The notes: a model not told the origin generated them from the sequence alone. Shown: positions 12,651 through 24,400, counted from the stretch's first letter. The stretch is 64,000 nucleotides of DNA from Styela clava (GCF_964204865.1 NC_135262.1:4154001-4218000), one strand, 5' to 3'. Made by a program: numbers and translations.

Positions 12651-15600
12651 TTATATAATTTCAAATAGTTTCTTTAGTTCAATAGTTAATTGCCAGTCTG
12701 GCTTTTGCATCTCTTCTCTGAACCAATCTTTGAGAGCATTGATCGAGTCCCTTGATATCTTACTGACAAGGATATCAGTTTCTTCAAAATGTCGGCCAAC
12801 CATTTTCGGTGGTTCACCAGGAGTGCCTTCAATTTTTATACAAACTTCTTGACCCACTCTTGCTATATCCACGGACTTATGGTTGAATTCCATACTAGTT
12901 ACGTAACCAACCGTTAAAAATTCACGAGTGGGAATACACAAAGGTGTATTTTGTCGGAGTTGTCCAGCGTCTATAACAACGCCGACAACAATCGGGTCAC
13001 GTGATTTGAAAACACAATTTGGTAAAATTCGTACTTTGCATGGGAAAACTGCCACGTGCCGGAACTCCTCTTGTTTTTGCTTTTTCAAATCTTCTCTGTG
13101 CTTCATAAAAGCATCAAAAAGGTTATAAATGATATCAGCAGTGAAGATTTTAACTCCGAGATTATCAGCCATGTCTTGCGCTTCTCTTTCAACTTTAACG
13201 TCAAAGGCAAGAATAGTAGCCCATTGAGAATCGTGTTCCAACATAACAGACGCTTTCATTATATCTTTCTTATGCACTGGGCCGATATTGATACCAGCAT
13301 AAGGAATCTTGGATTGCTTTAAAAATGAAAGCAATGCCTCTAACGATCCCAGAGTGGACGCTTGAACAAAAACACCACGCTCTTGCAGTTTAATACTTTG
13401 AAGTGTTTTATCAACTTCCGCTTGTACTTCGGATTTCAAAATATCTATTTCGTCTTCTTTATGAGCTACTAGAAGTTGAGTTCCAGCGAGAGCTTTTTCA
13501 AGATCTTTTGCGAGGATTTTAATCCCTTGTGCTGCTTTCAAATCATCATATTTATCATAAGGATTTTTGACTCTTAGTTCTTTAAGTGGCTGCGGCATCA
13601 GAAGTCCTTTTAAGTGAGTCACAATTGGCCCCTCGACTCCAGCAATTACGATCGTGTCGCCGTATTTTAATCGACCGTTTGTTAGAATAACGTCAATGGT
13701 TGTACCAAGACCTTGAATTGCTTTAACCTCAAGCACAGTGCACTGGAGTTCTTCGGAAAATGCGAGTCGCTTTGGCAGCATAGTTTGACAAAGTTGCATA
13801 ACTAGAGCGATGAGATTACCCATGCCGTCGCCGGAATGTGCTGACGTTGGTACCATCGAAATCCATTCCTTTGGGTCATCATTTTCATGGAATAATTTGA
13901 CGTTTAAATTTTGTTTTGCGAAATCGACAATAACTTCCTTAAGTCTTTCATCAAATTCTTCTTTCACATGTCGTTTTTGTTTTTTGAGCGTATTGACGAT
14001 ATCCGACGTAGGACCTGGTTTCCATTCGTATAACCGATCAACTTTATTCAACGCCACGACGAATGGTGTCTTTCGCTTTTTTAACATTGTAATAGATTCG
14101 ATAGTCTGTGGTTCAAGACCATGCATGATATCAACAACTAGAATAGCCATATCACATACCGACGAACCTCTCGATCTTAAATTACTGAACGACTCGTGGC
14201 CCGGTGTATCAATAACAAGTAAACCAGGCAATTTAACTTCAGATTCCTGAAACGACTTCACCATAGATGTTTGTTCTTTAATTGTTTCAAGCGGTACAAA
14301 AGTTGCTCCGATTTGTTGCGTGATGCCGCCAGCTTCACCATCTTGCACATGACTGTGTCTGATTTTATCTAAAATTTTCGTTTTGCCTGTATCGACGTGA
14401 CCCATGACGCAAATGACAGGCGAACGTAGATCATCTAATGAACGATTCTTTTCATTTTGTTCTTTACGAAGTTGGATTCGCCTTTCCGCTCGTTCTCTTG
14501 GTGAAAGATCATCATCTTCAGATTCTGACTCGGATTCTGGAGATTCCTCTTCTTCACTAGATTCCTCTTCTTCCTCAGATGATTCTCCCTCATCTTCATC
14601 CTTTGTCTCCACCCCCTTAGAATCTTTCACCGCTGCTTCATTTTCATTTTCTTCATCTGTTATTGCTTCCCAGTCATCAATAACATCATCCTCTTCCTTT
14701 ACTTCCTCTTCCTGTTTGACCTCTTCAACCTTTTCATCAACTTTGACCTCTTCCTGAATAACTTCTTCCTCTTTATCATGCTCTGGTGAAGGAGTTTGTC
14801 GATCTTTTTTCTGTTTCTTCATACGACCATACTGAGGTTTTTTAGCCGTTGCATCGCGATTTGGAAGAAGTCCTTGCGCGCGTAAACTTTCAAGATAAAT
14901 TTCATTTCTTCGTTGAGCTTCTTTCTGCGCCGGTGTTAGATATTTTCCTTCAGCTTTCAGCCTTTTTATTCTATCCTTGTCTTTCTGCTTTTTTCTTTCT
15001 TTTCTGAGTCGTTCCTCTTCAATTTTTTTCAGCCGCTCTCGTTCAGCTTCTTCCGCAATTCTTCGTTTTTCTTCCTCTTCCAGTTTCAGTCTTTCTTCTT
15101 CTAATTTAATTCGATTCAGATTTTCCTGCATTGCCTTGATCATGGCCTTGTTTGGCTTTTTCCGTGTTTTGTCATCTTTTTCATCCCCCTTCGCTTTTTT
15201 TCCTTTTTTATCTTTCTTTTTAGACGCAGATTTTTCTTCCTTTTCACCTTCGGTTGCAGCATCTGTTTTTTCCAGTTCAGATTGTTCTTGGTTTTTGGAT
15301 TCTTGTTTAGCTTTTTCGGCTTTCTGACGCTCTTTCTTTTTTCTCTCTCGTTCTTTTTTCTCTGCTTGTTTTTGTGCCTTCGTTTTGACAGTTGACGTTT
15401 CTTCATTTTCTCCAGTTTCATCCAAATCATCAACTTTTTCTTTCTTTTTTTTCTGTTTTTTATCATCGTCACTAGGTTCAAAAAATTCAGGTTCGTTATC
15501 GTTTGCTGCTTTTACTGCTGGCTCGGGCGTTTCATCAACTTGTTGTTTCTGTTTTTTCTTTTTCTTTTTTTTACTTTTTTCATCGTCACTGGGGTCGTAA

Positions 15601-15995
15601 AATTCAGGTTCATTGTTTTCAGTAACTTCAGGTGTCGGTGCTGTAGATTCCTCGACAACTTCTTTCTGTTTCTTTTTGTTTTTCTTTTTTTTACTTCTTT
15701 CATCATCGCCTGGATCAAAGAATTCTGGCTCTTCATTTCCTGCTTCTTGCTGTTGATTTTCATCCTTTTTCTCTACTTTTCCTCCCTGATTTTCAATCGA
15801 TAATTCAGCAATTTCATTTGCGATATCATCTTCCCAATTATCTTCTTTTTTTTTCTTGTTGGCCTTTCCTCCCTTTTTCGTCGAAACTTCTTCGTTTGTG
15901 CCGTTAGTTTCTAATTTTTCTTCGTTACTTAAAGTGTCAAGATTTGATTTTTCTTCTTCCGCCACTCCAGTCTTCTTTCCTTTCTTTTTTCCCAT
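12651..15995 (-). CDS. EIF5B: Eukaryotic translation initiation factor 5B (eIF5B)
   Basis: This ribosome-dependent GTPase, the relative of bacterial IF2, drives joining of the 60S subunit at the end of initiation in the cytoplasm. The ORF is complete and intronless: 1114 residues, against about 1220 in human. Residues 1-510 are highly charged Lys/Glu sequence, including three repeats of PEF[F/Y][D/E]P[G/S]DD near 91, 131 and 170. The G domain shows G1 GHVDTGKT (532-539), GGITQQIGAT, G3 DTPGH (596-600), G4 NKVD (650-653) and the later SAHSGDG. Domains II to IV follow, with LGSLEALLSFL and the family ending LKKLFEII. The start (MGKKKGKK) matches the family. A likely 3' splice site at 16057/16056 (polypyrimidine run, then TATATTCAG) lies 60 bases upstream, so the 5' UTR is probably spliced. 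Serine-rich plus-strand frames across this gene are shadows. Confidence 0.98.
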   Translation of the reverse strand: MGKKKGKKTGVAEEEKSNLDTLSNEEKLETNGTNEEVSTKKGGKANKKKKEDNWEDDIANEIAELSIENQGGKVEKKDENQQQEAGNEEPEFFDPGDDERSKKKKNKKKQKEVVEESTAPTPEVTENNEPEFYDPSDDEKSKKKKKKKQKQQVDETPEPAVKAANDNEPEFFEPSDDDKKQKKKKEKVDDLDETGENEETSTVKTKAQKQAEKKERERKKKERQKAEKAKQESKNQEQSELEKTDAATEGEKEEKSASKKKDKKGKKAKGDEKDDKTRKKPNKAMIKAMQENLNRIKLEEERLKLEEEEKRRIAEEAERERLKKIEEERLRKERKKQKDKDRIKRLKAEGKYLTPAQKEAQRRNEIYLESLRAQGLLPNRDATAKKPQYGRMKKQKKDRQTPSPEHDKEEEVIQEEVKVDEKVEEVKQEEEVKEEDDVIDDWEAITDEENENEAAVKDSKGVETKDEDEGESSEEEEESSEEEESPESESESEDDDLSPRERAERRIQLRKEQNEKNRSLDDLRSPVICVMGHVDTGKTKILDKIRHSHVQDGEAGGITQQIGATFVPLETIKEQTSMVKSFQESEVKLPGLLVIDTPGHESFSNLRSRGSSVCDMAILVVDIMHGLEPQTIESITMLKKRKTPFVVALNKVDRLYEWKPGPTSDIVNTLKKQKRHVKEEFDERLKEVIVDFAKQNLNVKLFHENDDPKEWISMVPTSAHSGDGMGNLIALVMQLCQTMLPKRLAFSEELQCTVLEVKAIQGLGTTIDVILTNGRLKYGDTIVIAGVEGPIVTHLKGLLMPQPLKELRVKNPYDKYDDLKAAQGIKILAKDLEKALAGTQLLVAHKEDEIDILKSEVQAEVDKTLQSIKLQERGVFVQASTLGSLEALLSFLKQSKIPYAGINIGPVHKKDIMKASVMLEHDSQWATILAFDVKVEREAQDMADNLGVKIFTADIIYNLFDAFMKHREDLKKQKQEEFRHVAVFPCKVRILPNCVFKSRDPIVVGVVIDAGQLRQNTPLCIPTREFLTVGYVTSMEFNHKSVDIARVGQEVCIKIEGTPGEPPKMVGRHFEETDILVSKISRDSINALKDWFREEMQKPDWQLTIELKKLFEII

Positions 15996-16866
15996 TTTTC
16001 AAGTTTTTTTGAGACAACATTAACAAGTTGAATATGATAGAATTTTGAAGTAATTCTGAATATACATTGTGAAAAAAAAAGAGAAGCCACTCACAATACT
16101 GCAATAAAATCCAGAAATCAGAAAATGAGAATTGCTGTCATATTACTGTACCGGTATTCTGGTATTACAGTCAAGTACATACAGACCTATAAACTATATA
16201 AAGCAAACGGCTTTACGTTTTCTTGATTCCGAGGGATAAGCCTCACTACAGCACTAGAAGTCCAAAAGCATTAATTTAAAACATTTCCATCTGCACGCAA
16301 CCTGACAAAGCTAACATAAGATACCGGTACGGTAGTCTACTAATACTGCTTTCCCAACTCTCAGTTTTATCATTCTGACGGTAGAAATATTCTGTCAATT
16401 AGTACATATAGACTGGTACTGTAGTATAACGACCACAACAAACAGACAGATGTCCAGTAATATTGTACCGGTACTGTATTTCTCAACTCAAAAACGAAGG
16501 CGAACAAGTAAGCATGTAATGTGGTAGTGAACGGAGTCACGACTTTGTTCTATGTTGTATCGTCCTATTTTCTATTGTATTTTACGCTAGAAGCTTATTA
16601 TCTCTATTTATTCTCATTTTTTCTATAAATCCTATTAGATATTTTATTCAAATTTTTGCTATATTTTCATTTTTCATAAGAACGCGGTTTTTAATCCGCA
16701 AATCGTGACGACTGTGCCCGATTTGATGCGACACTACACAAAACTCGGATATTAATTGATACCGATTGGTATGATGCGAAAATACTTTGTTTTGGTCTAT
16801 ACATTTGAGCATCACTCTCTTGTTATAAGATATGATTTTAAAATATTTGTTAGGGGGGAAAAAAGC

Positions 16867-17060
16867 CAAAAATTGACTTAATGATATGGCGTACCTCGGC
16901 TTCTCGTCCGATTACCAGTCCAGATCGTGTGTGGGATTAGTTTTAGTCAGTTATTTGTTCCAGATGCATGGACCGTACCACGGGGACTCGTGGACCGCTT
17001 GTCCGTTACAAATACTCCACCGTTGAAGTCCGTATATTTGCAAAAATTTGCTAGGGTAAC
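16867..17060 (-). mobile_element. Decayed SINE, minus orientation
   Basis: GATATGGCGTACCTCGGCTT, CTCGTCCGATTACCAGTCC and GGGATTAGTTTTAGTCAG follow the same order as the intact SINE at 62261-62596. It is about 170 bp from a SINE of opposite orientation at 17228-17569, forming an inverted pair. Confidence 0.6.
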
Positions 17061-17227
17061 TCGTCTACTCGGGATCGATGTTTCTCTAATCAACGACTTC
17101 CTTGTTTACTTCCGTAGTCAGTACCATTAGCTAATCAACAAGATAGATCGATAAATAGCGGGTGGTTGGAAATTTGGAATCAAAATGATGGTTTGAACAA
17201 GTCAACCAGAGCAAACGCGAACTAGGC

Positions 17228-17569
17228 TCGGCGGTGTGGCGCATCGTGCTAAGCGTTAGGAATACGCTCGCCACCGCATCTTTGATTACACTTCGTGGGA
17301 TCGCAGTTTCGAATTCCATGCGGGAATGATCATGTGCGAGAGGATTGCTGGACTCCTCGCCGCCGTATGGTGGTTCACGTAACCGCTGGTCGGTTACGGC
17401 TTCCTCCACCATCACGTCCATGCTTCCGAAAACAAATAACTGGCTAACTAATCCCATACCCGACCTGGATTCGTGACCGGACGAGAGGCCGTGGTTCGCC
17501 ATATAATTAAGCCGTATTATCGGCTTTCCTCTCCCTCGGGATAAATATGTAAATCCTATCCTATCCTAG
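17228..17569 (+). mobile_element. Near full-length tRNA-derived SINE
   Basis: The tRNA-like head has an A-box-like TGGCGCATCGTG and a B-box-like GTTTCGAATTCC. The body (AGGATTGCTGGACTCCTCGC, GGTTCACGTAACCGCTGGTC) and the tail ending GGGATAAATATGTAAATCC follow. Opposite-strand frames here are SINE reading frames, not genes. Confidence 0.85.
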
Positions 17570-17734
17570 TCTCAAAATAATCTCGGAAAATTTGCGACAA
17601 TAAAATATAGGGAGAATTTTTCTATATTTCTTATGTATAATCGGGGAAACAACCATAAAGATGACTAACTAAATTAAAGCACATTCTCACTTTCTGGGAT
17701 TCTAAACATCAATAAAAAAAACACAATTACTCAC

Positions 17735-17830
17735 CTTAAGGATCATTTCCGTCTGTTTATGGTCGTTGATTCCTTCATAACCGTCTGGAATACATCTCAA
17801 GTCTTTCACACAGTCTTTGGTCCGACATGA
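17735..17830 (-). other. Candidate 5' non-coding exon, possibly of EIF5B
   Basis: On the minus strand a strong donor, AAG|GTGAGT, ends an exon-like segment at 17735. The segment lies upstream of EIF5B and could splice to the acceptor at 16056. If joined there, no long frame continues into EIF5B, so it would be untranslated. It may instead belong to another gene. Confidence 0.35.
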
Positions 17831-17929
17831 GTGTGAAACAACAATGAATCAACAACGATCCGGGCGTGGAAGACGCGTTTCTGCAGTTAGATTTGACACG
17901 AAATACATTTTTCCCGGGGCTTTTAGGCT

Positions 17930-18100
17930 GTTATTCATCACGTACTTTCGCTCAATGACATTAAACAACATGATAGGCAACTCTGACGTCACTCCATAAG
18001 ACTACAGGCAAAACATTGTATTTCATGATACGCTCCAATGCACATATTTCTCGTCGCCTTTCGCGCACGTTTTCCGCTCGCTTTTGCTACTCGGCGTCTT
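17930..18100. repeat. Left copy of a diverged inverted repeat
   Basis: Blocks ATGACATTAAACAACATGAT, GGCAACTC and CGCTCCAATGCACATA recur in the same order, inverted, at 21370-21485 (ATGACATATAACAACATGAT, GCAACTCC, CGCTCCAATGCACATA). Either the ends of a roughly 3.5-kb transposon or two related promoters. Confidence 0.55.
17984..17991. promoter_or_regulatory. Perfect CRE palindrome TGACGTCA
   Basis: A full CREB/ATF consensus site, about 150 bp upstream of the candidate non-coding exon at 17735-17830. This supports a promoter here, but function is inferred from the motif alone. Confidence 0.4.
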
Positions 18101-18246
18101 TTTTACGTGTAGTACCTGCCTTTTTGCGCCTGTAACGAAACAAAATAATCTCTATATCTAAGAAGTTTTGCTTACTTGGAAAGCTGGAATAACAGGCAAG
18201 CTGTAAAGAGCAATTCTGGACATCATAGACGTTTTTTTTTTATCAG

Positions 18247-18314
18247 AGAAGATTACAAACGCGATAGCGGAAAGATTTGTGTGGAACATTTTGCAGATAA
18301 TGACAAAGTTCAAA
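18247..18314 (+). pseudogene. THAP zinc-finger fragment
   Basis: After an acceptor (TTTTTTTATCAG) one frame encodes KICVEHFADNDK, which resembles the second half of a THAP (C2CH) DNA-binding domain with its C-x2-H ligand pair. A donor-like CAAA|GTTAGT follows. I could not find a convincing first exon with the N-terminal Cys pair, nor the closing AVPT-type motif; the flanking frames carry stops. THAP domains occur in P-element-type transposases and in host genes. Its position between inverted repeats favours a transposon relic, but this rests on about 20 residues. Confidence 0.35.
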
Positions 18315-21200
18315 GTTAGTAATTTTAATGTTTGGGCTTAATCATTGAAATTTCATTTAAAGAGGGTGTCATACAAAACTGTGCTGCGATACAATTCCAT
18401 AACACAAAGTTTGCACCTATCGAACTTGCTTTTGTAGGTGAATTTATTAGACATATTACATATTCAGTTAATCGTAGGTAACATTGCTGGTACATAATGC
18501 ATCGTAGATAGGTTTGTTTAAATTTAGGAATTTAGCTCATAGCCCACTAATTAATATTATCTTCTATGCAGGAGGTTGCAGGGCTGAATTCAACTTGCAG
18601 CCTTACCGATCACCTGACGATGCTCATTTAGTTTGGCTCGAGCAAGTCTTCTTGAAATGCTTGTGTGAATGGAAACTACCTATATTTTTTGCCTTCCTCC
18701 GATTTTAGACAAATTTATTCTGAGGGATTTCGCATATAATTCTCACTGATTGTTGGCTGTTTATAATTCCTATTGATTGTGAATTCTGATTATAACAATG
18801 AGTTGAAATTTTTTTTACCTAATTTACTGGCACCTTTTTCTTGTCAATACTCCAAGCTGAGGTAATAAACATGACAATACATTTATGTCATCTGGAAGCA
18901 AAATATGCACACAAATTAATAGTTTGGCACATTGAGATAATACATCATGACAGAAAATACAAGTTAAAGATATGTATGACCATCACATGGTAATTAAAAT
19001 TAAAAAAAATTAATAGGGGCTGTGGAGTATGGAAAGTTCAAGACAAAGAAAAGAACAAATGTTCATAGAACATAGCTCATATATTGTGATGCAACTAAAC
19101 AGTTGGATTAAGTTTTATTATTTTCTTCAATTTCAAATGCAATTACATATTAATATTTGCATTCCACTATTATTGCAACATTTGCAAGTTACAGTATTTA
19201 TTATAAAAAATCGTAAAATTCTATGTACAACCATCAAAATCATTTTTGAACAAGCTTTGAATAAGGAAAGAATAATACATACACTAAAAATAACTTAATC
19301 TAAATATATGAACCTAAAATTAACAAAAATACTACAGTATAAACTCAATGTTTTAATAATTACATTCGTCCTGGCGTTTGGCATCTTTTTTGTGTCACCA
19401 GCATACTAAGGCCAGTCTGAAATGATTTTATAGTACCAACTCTAACTAACGAGGCCACATGATCATGGGTTTGTCTGGATCTTTACGAATGTTTAATTAA
19501 TTCCAGTAATGCAAAAAAGTTACTTTTATCATTTCATGTATAGATCAGTAAAAAAACAAATGACAGATTTTTTCGACAAGACATTTCGCACTACCTTGCG
19601 TGGCATAGGATTGCTTGAATTATTATTGATATTGATTTTTAGTAACCAAGTCGTTGTATAATTATATTAATATACAAACACATGGAAATTTTCTGTTCGA
19701 AGTTGGTCTTCGAATTTGTCATATTGACTGCTGAGCTTATTGTGTTTTTTGATTGTATTGATGGAAATATGACAAATTAAACAATGTGCTTCAGAATTTT
19801 GTGAAGAGCAGAAATGTTACAACTCCCATTTTCTTCGAAAATGCCACCTTCTTCGTGTACTTTGCGTTTAATTTAATTACTCAAGTGTTTTATTCAAGTA
19901 TTCTTTTGCTAGCTTGATGTGTATTCTTAATTGGGTCAAAATGTGGACAAAAAAAATTAATATTCCAAAACTACTTTCAGTAAATTGTTTTCTGTGTGAA
20001 TAATCAATTTCACTTTAGAAGGTTTGAAAAATCTATTACATTTAGATAAAAAAAAACTTCCAAAATACTATTACAATTATTGTTAAGCGTTCGAGGGCCG
20101 CACTGGAAGTTCTCTGGGGCCGCGAGTTTGAGATCCCTGGTCTAGATTGAAGTTGTTCAAAAAATATATGATAGTATTTTATCATGAATGATGATTATAC
20201 CCCTTCCGGAATTTCTTCTATAGTACTACCAAAAGTTGATGAACCAAATATAACACAGGTGCAGTGAGGTACCCGTAATCCTCATTTCCAAAGCTGTTTT
20301 AAGTATGTCTGGCGTGTTTTGTGCCTTTTTACAAATAAGACCGCTTATGCAATCTTACGCTTTGGAATTTTTAGTTATTTTCCTCAAGCCCTGCAGGATG
20401 TGGGGGCCATACACAACTCTACCGGAGGGTCAAATGTCTTTGCATGCCTCCATAGGTTGTTTTTCTATTGCAATTTTCTATTTTCAATTGCATTATATTT
20501 CTTGGAATCACACTGTCACTGATATGTCGCCAGACTTCTGATATCTCCCCGTCTGCTATAGTTGTCCTGTGAATAAATAATAGGAAATTGAGATTAGACG
20601 AATAGTTGAAAGTTTTGCTTTATGTCGGCTTAATTTCTTGATTGATATACTTACTATTTCTGCTATTGCCTCTTGTGCTGCAAGAGTCTCACAATGCTTA
20701 GACAGGTTTGTCCACAACTTTCACATCTGAAGAAAGAGAGGAGATTTATTAATTTTCGAATAAATAAAGCAGTCTATATGATTCAGAATGGAAAAGCTAA
20801 TAAATCCAATATCTCATGTTTTATTTAAAAAATATTTTACTGAATTTTGGAAAATAAACCAACTAATAAAAGGGTTTAGTCAGAAAATTGCAAGCATTCG
20901 TGGCTCCAAATACTTGAGAAATCAGACTATACAATATAGACCGGTATGAGTGAAATGTTAGGTGAACTTGTTAACACTTTGATTCAATACGCAAATAAAA
21001 GTGAATGCGTAATAGTATGTTACAATGAGCAGCAATCAACAATGAGTATATATCCTCACTGATTAAAAAAATCTAACTGGAGGTGCATGAACTATTTGAA
21101 ACCATAAGGAGTAAGTAAATATGTAATTTCGGCAAATGGGCAACTACGTACCGTACTGAATTAATAACTTCGTAGTATTTGACAAAGGCTGGCTTTCCCA
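18315..21200. other. No intact gene seen; repeat remnants
   Basis: AT-rich sequence. A hAT-like end (GGGCCGCGAGTTTGAGATCC, then CTG) sits at about 20095-20145. Frames at 20305-20541 show no recognisable motif. Confidence 0.4.
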
Positions 21201-21257
21201 CATGTACTTAACAGTGCGATGCCCGGGTGTGAGATACAACAATAGTATTCACCTTAC

Positions 21258-21390
21258 CTTTTACCGATTTCTTCTTACCCCAACTTTCAAAAATATCATT
21301 AAAATCGACAACAACTGTCAAAGCAGGCACGAACACCATTCGTGCTACGCCTTGAAAGCAGCACACATCCGCTCGTTTTCGTCTCGTCAA
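21258..21390 (-). other. Hypothetical coding exon, unrecognised
   Basis: A minus-strand frame (MVFVPALTVVVDFNDIFESW, then GKKKSVK) runs to a good donor, AAAAG|GTAAGG. A possible next exon at 20726-20655 (acceptor CTTTCTTCAG, donor GTAAGT) joins in phase and stops after about nine codons. The product would be a very short protein I do not recognise. It may be chance. Confidence 0.2.
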
Positions 21391-21485
21391 GTATGTGCAT
21401 TGGAGCGTGCTATCGAATACGATCTTCGGACAAAAATGCCGGAGTTGCGCATCATGTTGTTATATGTCATTGTTTCGCTTCTCGC
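21370..21485. repeat. Right copy of the diverged inverted repeat
   Basis: Inverted partner of 17930-18100. The similarity is patchy, roughly 70% in the alignable blocks by eye, so the pair is old. Confidence 0.5.
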
Positions 21486-21499
21486 ATTAAAACACGAAA

Positions 21500-24400
21500 G
21501 ACATCTGTATTCTACGACTGTAAAAAAGTGACAGATATTATCGAAGTTGTGTTTATACAGAGTGTCCCAATAAAATGAATACACATGTAATACATTAAAA
21601 ATAACTGTAAAGTGTTGTTAAATTAGAATTTTATTATTTTAAAAGTGTAAATAAATTTACAAGTAACATTTTTTTGTTTTCTCGCGGCCTATTCTCAAAT
21701 TGTCGCCGAATGTATGTACATGCGGTCAAAGTTATGAAACTGAAAATATATTTGGAAATTGAAAAGAGGGAAAAGGGCTTTGGATATTTGTTATTTTTGT
21801 TCGTCTAACGCAATCTTGCATAAAATATAAATATATATCGTATATACCAGGAGGGAGCAAAATTTTTTAGTATAAGAGCCGCATGCAGCAAGTCGGAAAT
21901 ATGTGAGAGCCGCATAATTTTTGAAATTCCTAATATTCGAATACGGTGAACTGAAAAGAACTTTACACAAACATATAATAACAATATTGCAAAGTATATA
22001 ATTTTAATGCTGATACCGCACTTGGGAAGTAAACGCTTGTGTTCGTGTGCCATGTCCAGACAGACTGAGCAAAATCGAGAACGCCGTTGGCTTTTTATGT
22101 CTTTCGTCTTGTACGACGTATGAGTAATTTCACTGCCTGTGCGCATTTGATTCGAATTTCCCAACCAACTTATGTTTTTCCTAACAATTATGGGGAAATT
22201 TCTTGAGACATTACATACGTCAGGTTCCGATCGTCAAGTGACTGAGATCACTTCAACAAGCAATCAAGGAAGGCTGCGAAGGAGCATCAATTTCTATTAA
22301 TAATGATTACACACTCCATAAAAAAATTGCGATAATACCATGATACCTTTAAATGATAATTTGGAGTATCAATAAAATCTCGATTTTTTTTTTAAAATTG
22401 CCGTTGGAATTTATTGATACCATATATTGTTTTGGCTGTAACAGACGTATACAAACCTGGTTTAAGATATATTGAGAACTGACTGCATAGCAAAATTGAA
22501 ATTGTAAAAGAACTTTATGGACAACCCGTATAAAATACTCATATTGCCAGTGGTATGTACATCGACGGACACGGTAAGTATAGACGAAATATAAGTTAAA
22601 AATATTGAAAACAATATCGCAAATACCACGCATCAATTTTCAACTGTTGGGAACAATTAGATTTCAACTACGGGCTATAAATTCTTGCTAAATTTACTCG
22701 CTTATGCCAATGGTTTCCAACCTTTTTGGCAAGCGACCCAAATTTGTTAAAAATGAGGAAATACAAATAATCAACGGAACACAGTGCTTCTATGGCTAAA
22801 GTACATTTTTAATACAAAATATGAGCAAGCTTGAGTCTCGCTTATACAACCAGCAAAAAATTGATAGCCTATATTGATTGTTTTACAATTAGTCACAATA
22901 CTTTTTGGCCTCATATGGCCAGAACATATGTCGAGAACATCTCACAGTTTAAAAGCAATATATTTACAAAACGTAATAAAGGTTATGCAATATGGGAAAA
23001 CAACAAAAAATGCTGGGAATACAAAAATACATTTATTAAACCTTTCTAATTGAAAGAATAAATATTCGTGATTGTTGACTAAATCAAATATATAAATATA
23101 TAATATATATATTAGATATATAAATCAACGCCTCTTTGTCATTTAAGTATATTTTGTAGCCCCTTTGCAAGTTTTAGGTATTTGCTAACTTAATTAACAT
23201 CATTCGCTAAAATATTAATCAACACGCAATGGGGTTTTCGTCTAAGTTAATACCGAGAAATCTGACAAATTAGACAAGGTTTTCTCGATCTCGACCTCGA
23301 TATTTTGTGACGTAACTGAGAAAGCATAACTTGAAAACAAGGCAGGGATCTTTTGCTCGCAGCCCCGCCATAAACACCCCGGCCAACTCTCAAAATAAGA
23401 TCCAGTTAGAGTTTGGAATACACATTGCGATAAAAATTCTAAATTTTCAAATCATTACTAACCCTAACTGGATATTTATTAATTTTTCATTCTAAAACGT
23501 GGTCTTTTTTTCGCTAATCTCACATTTTAGCATTAGCGGCGATGTGTTTGTACAAAAGATCGCGGTCGCAACTGAGAAGGAATTACTTAAAAACAATGCA
23601 GACGTACATGCGTAATTTCAACTTCGAGTCACATTTAAATCATTTAACATTAAGATCACAATGTATTTCGCCATGAGAAGAAACATAATTTGCGTAAATG
23701 AAACAAATGCGTGGGACTCTGACGTCATTAGATTTTCGACCAATGCAAAGCGGTGGGCAGTTGATATTACGTAATGCCGAATTTTATGTTTTCTTTTGTT
23801 GACAGCATGATTTATATACAAATGAAAATCCATCGTTAATTTAATAAATTTAAGAACAAACTTTCAGAACTCATTTATAAGACGTATAGCATATATGTTG
23901 AAATATATTCATTTGATAGGTAAAGGCTACCATATGCATAAGCCATCGATATAGCGAGAAAGACAAAATAAATCAAATAATTATCGTGGTTTTAGAAGTA
24001 TTTACGCCCGAATTATCTTTCGTGTATTTTTTTAATTTACTTCAATGTGTTGTTGTTTGCTGTTTGAGGTAAGTGGGCACGTGCATCAGCACGTCTAAAA
24101 TCTTCTTTAGATTCCGCCCACTTTTCTGATTTTCCGTATATTTGTTTGTTTTGCCATGTATTACTTCATTTTTTTGTTGTAACGGGAAATCGAAATCAAC
24201 ATTTCTTTACATTTACTTATTATTCAAATTTAATTATTATATATTATTCAAATGTACGTATGAGCTTGTATTCACGTCTTGCAAAAAAAAAGTACAATTG
24301 TTCAATAGTTTCTCATTTGACAAGCATGTCATCTCCGGTCATATATACAAATCTTTGCATCAACGCGTACAAATCCATTTCGTCCCTGTTCGCGGTATGC

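Noticed and set aside
14404-14757. Plus-strand serine-rich ORF (and similar ones at 13810-14250 and 14977-15803)
   Set aside because: Exact antisense of the EIF5B Lys/Glu and G-domain coding sequence; serine and phenylalanine runs come from reading GAA/AAG codons backwards.
20655-20726. Minus-strand segment with a zinc-finger-like CESCGQTCLSIVRLLQHK
   Set aside because: That frame hits a stop directly after, and the frame that joins the upstream candidate exon is a different one. Too short to call.
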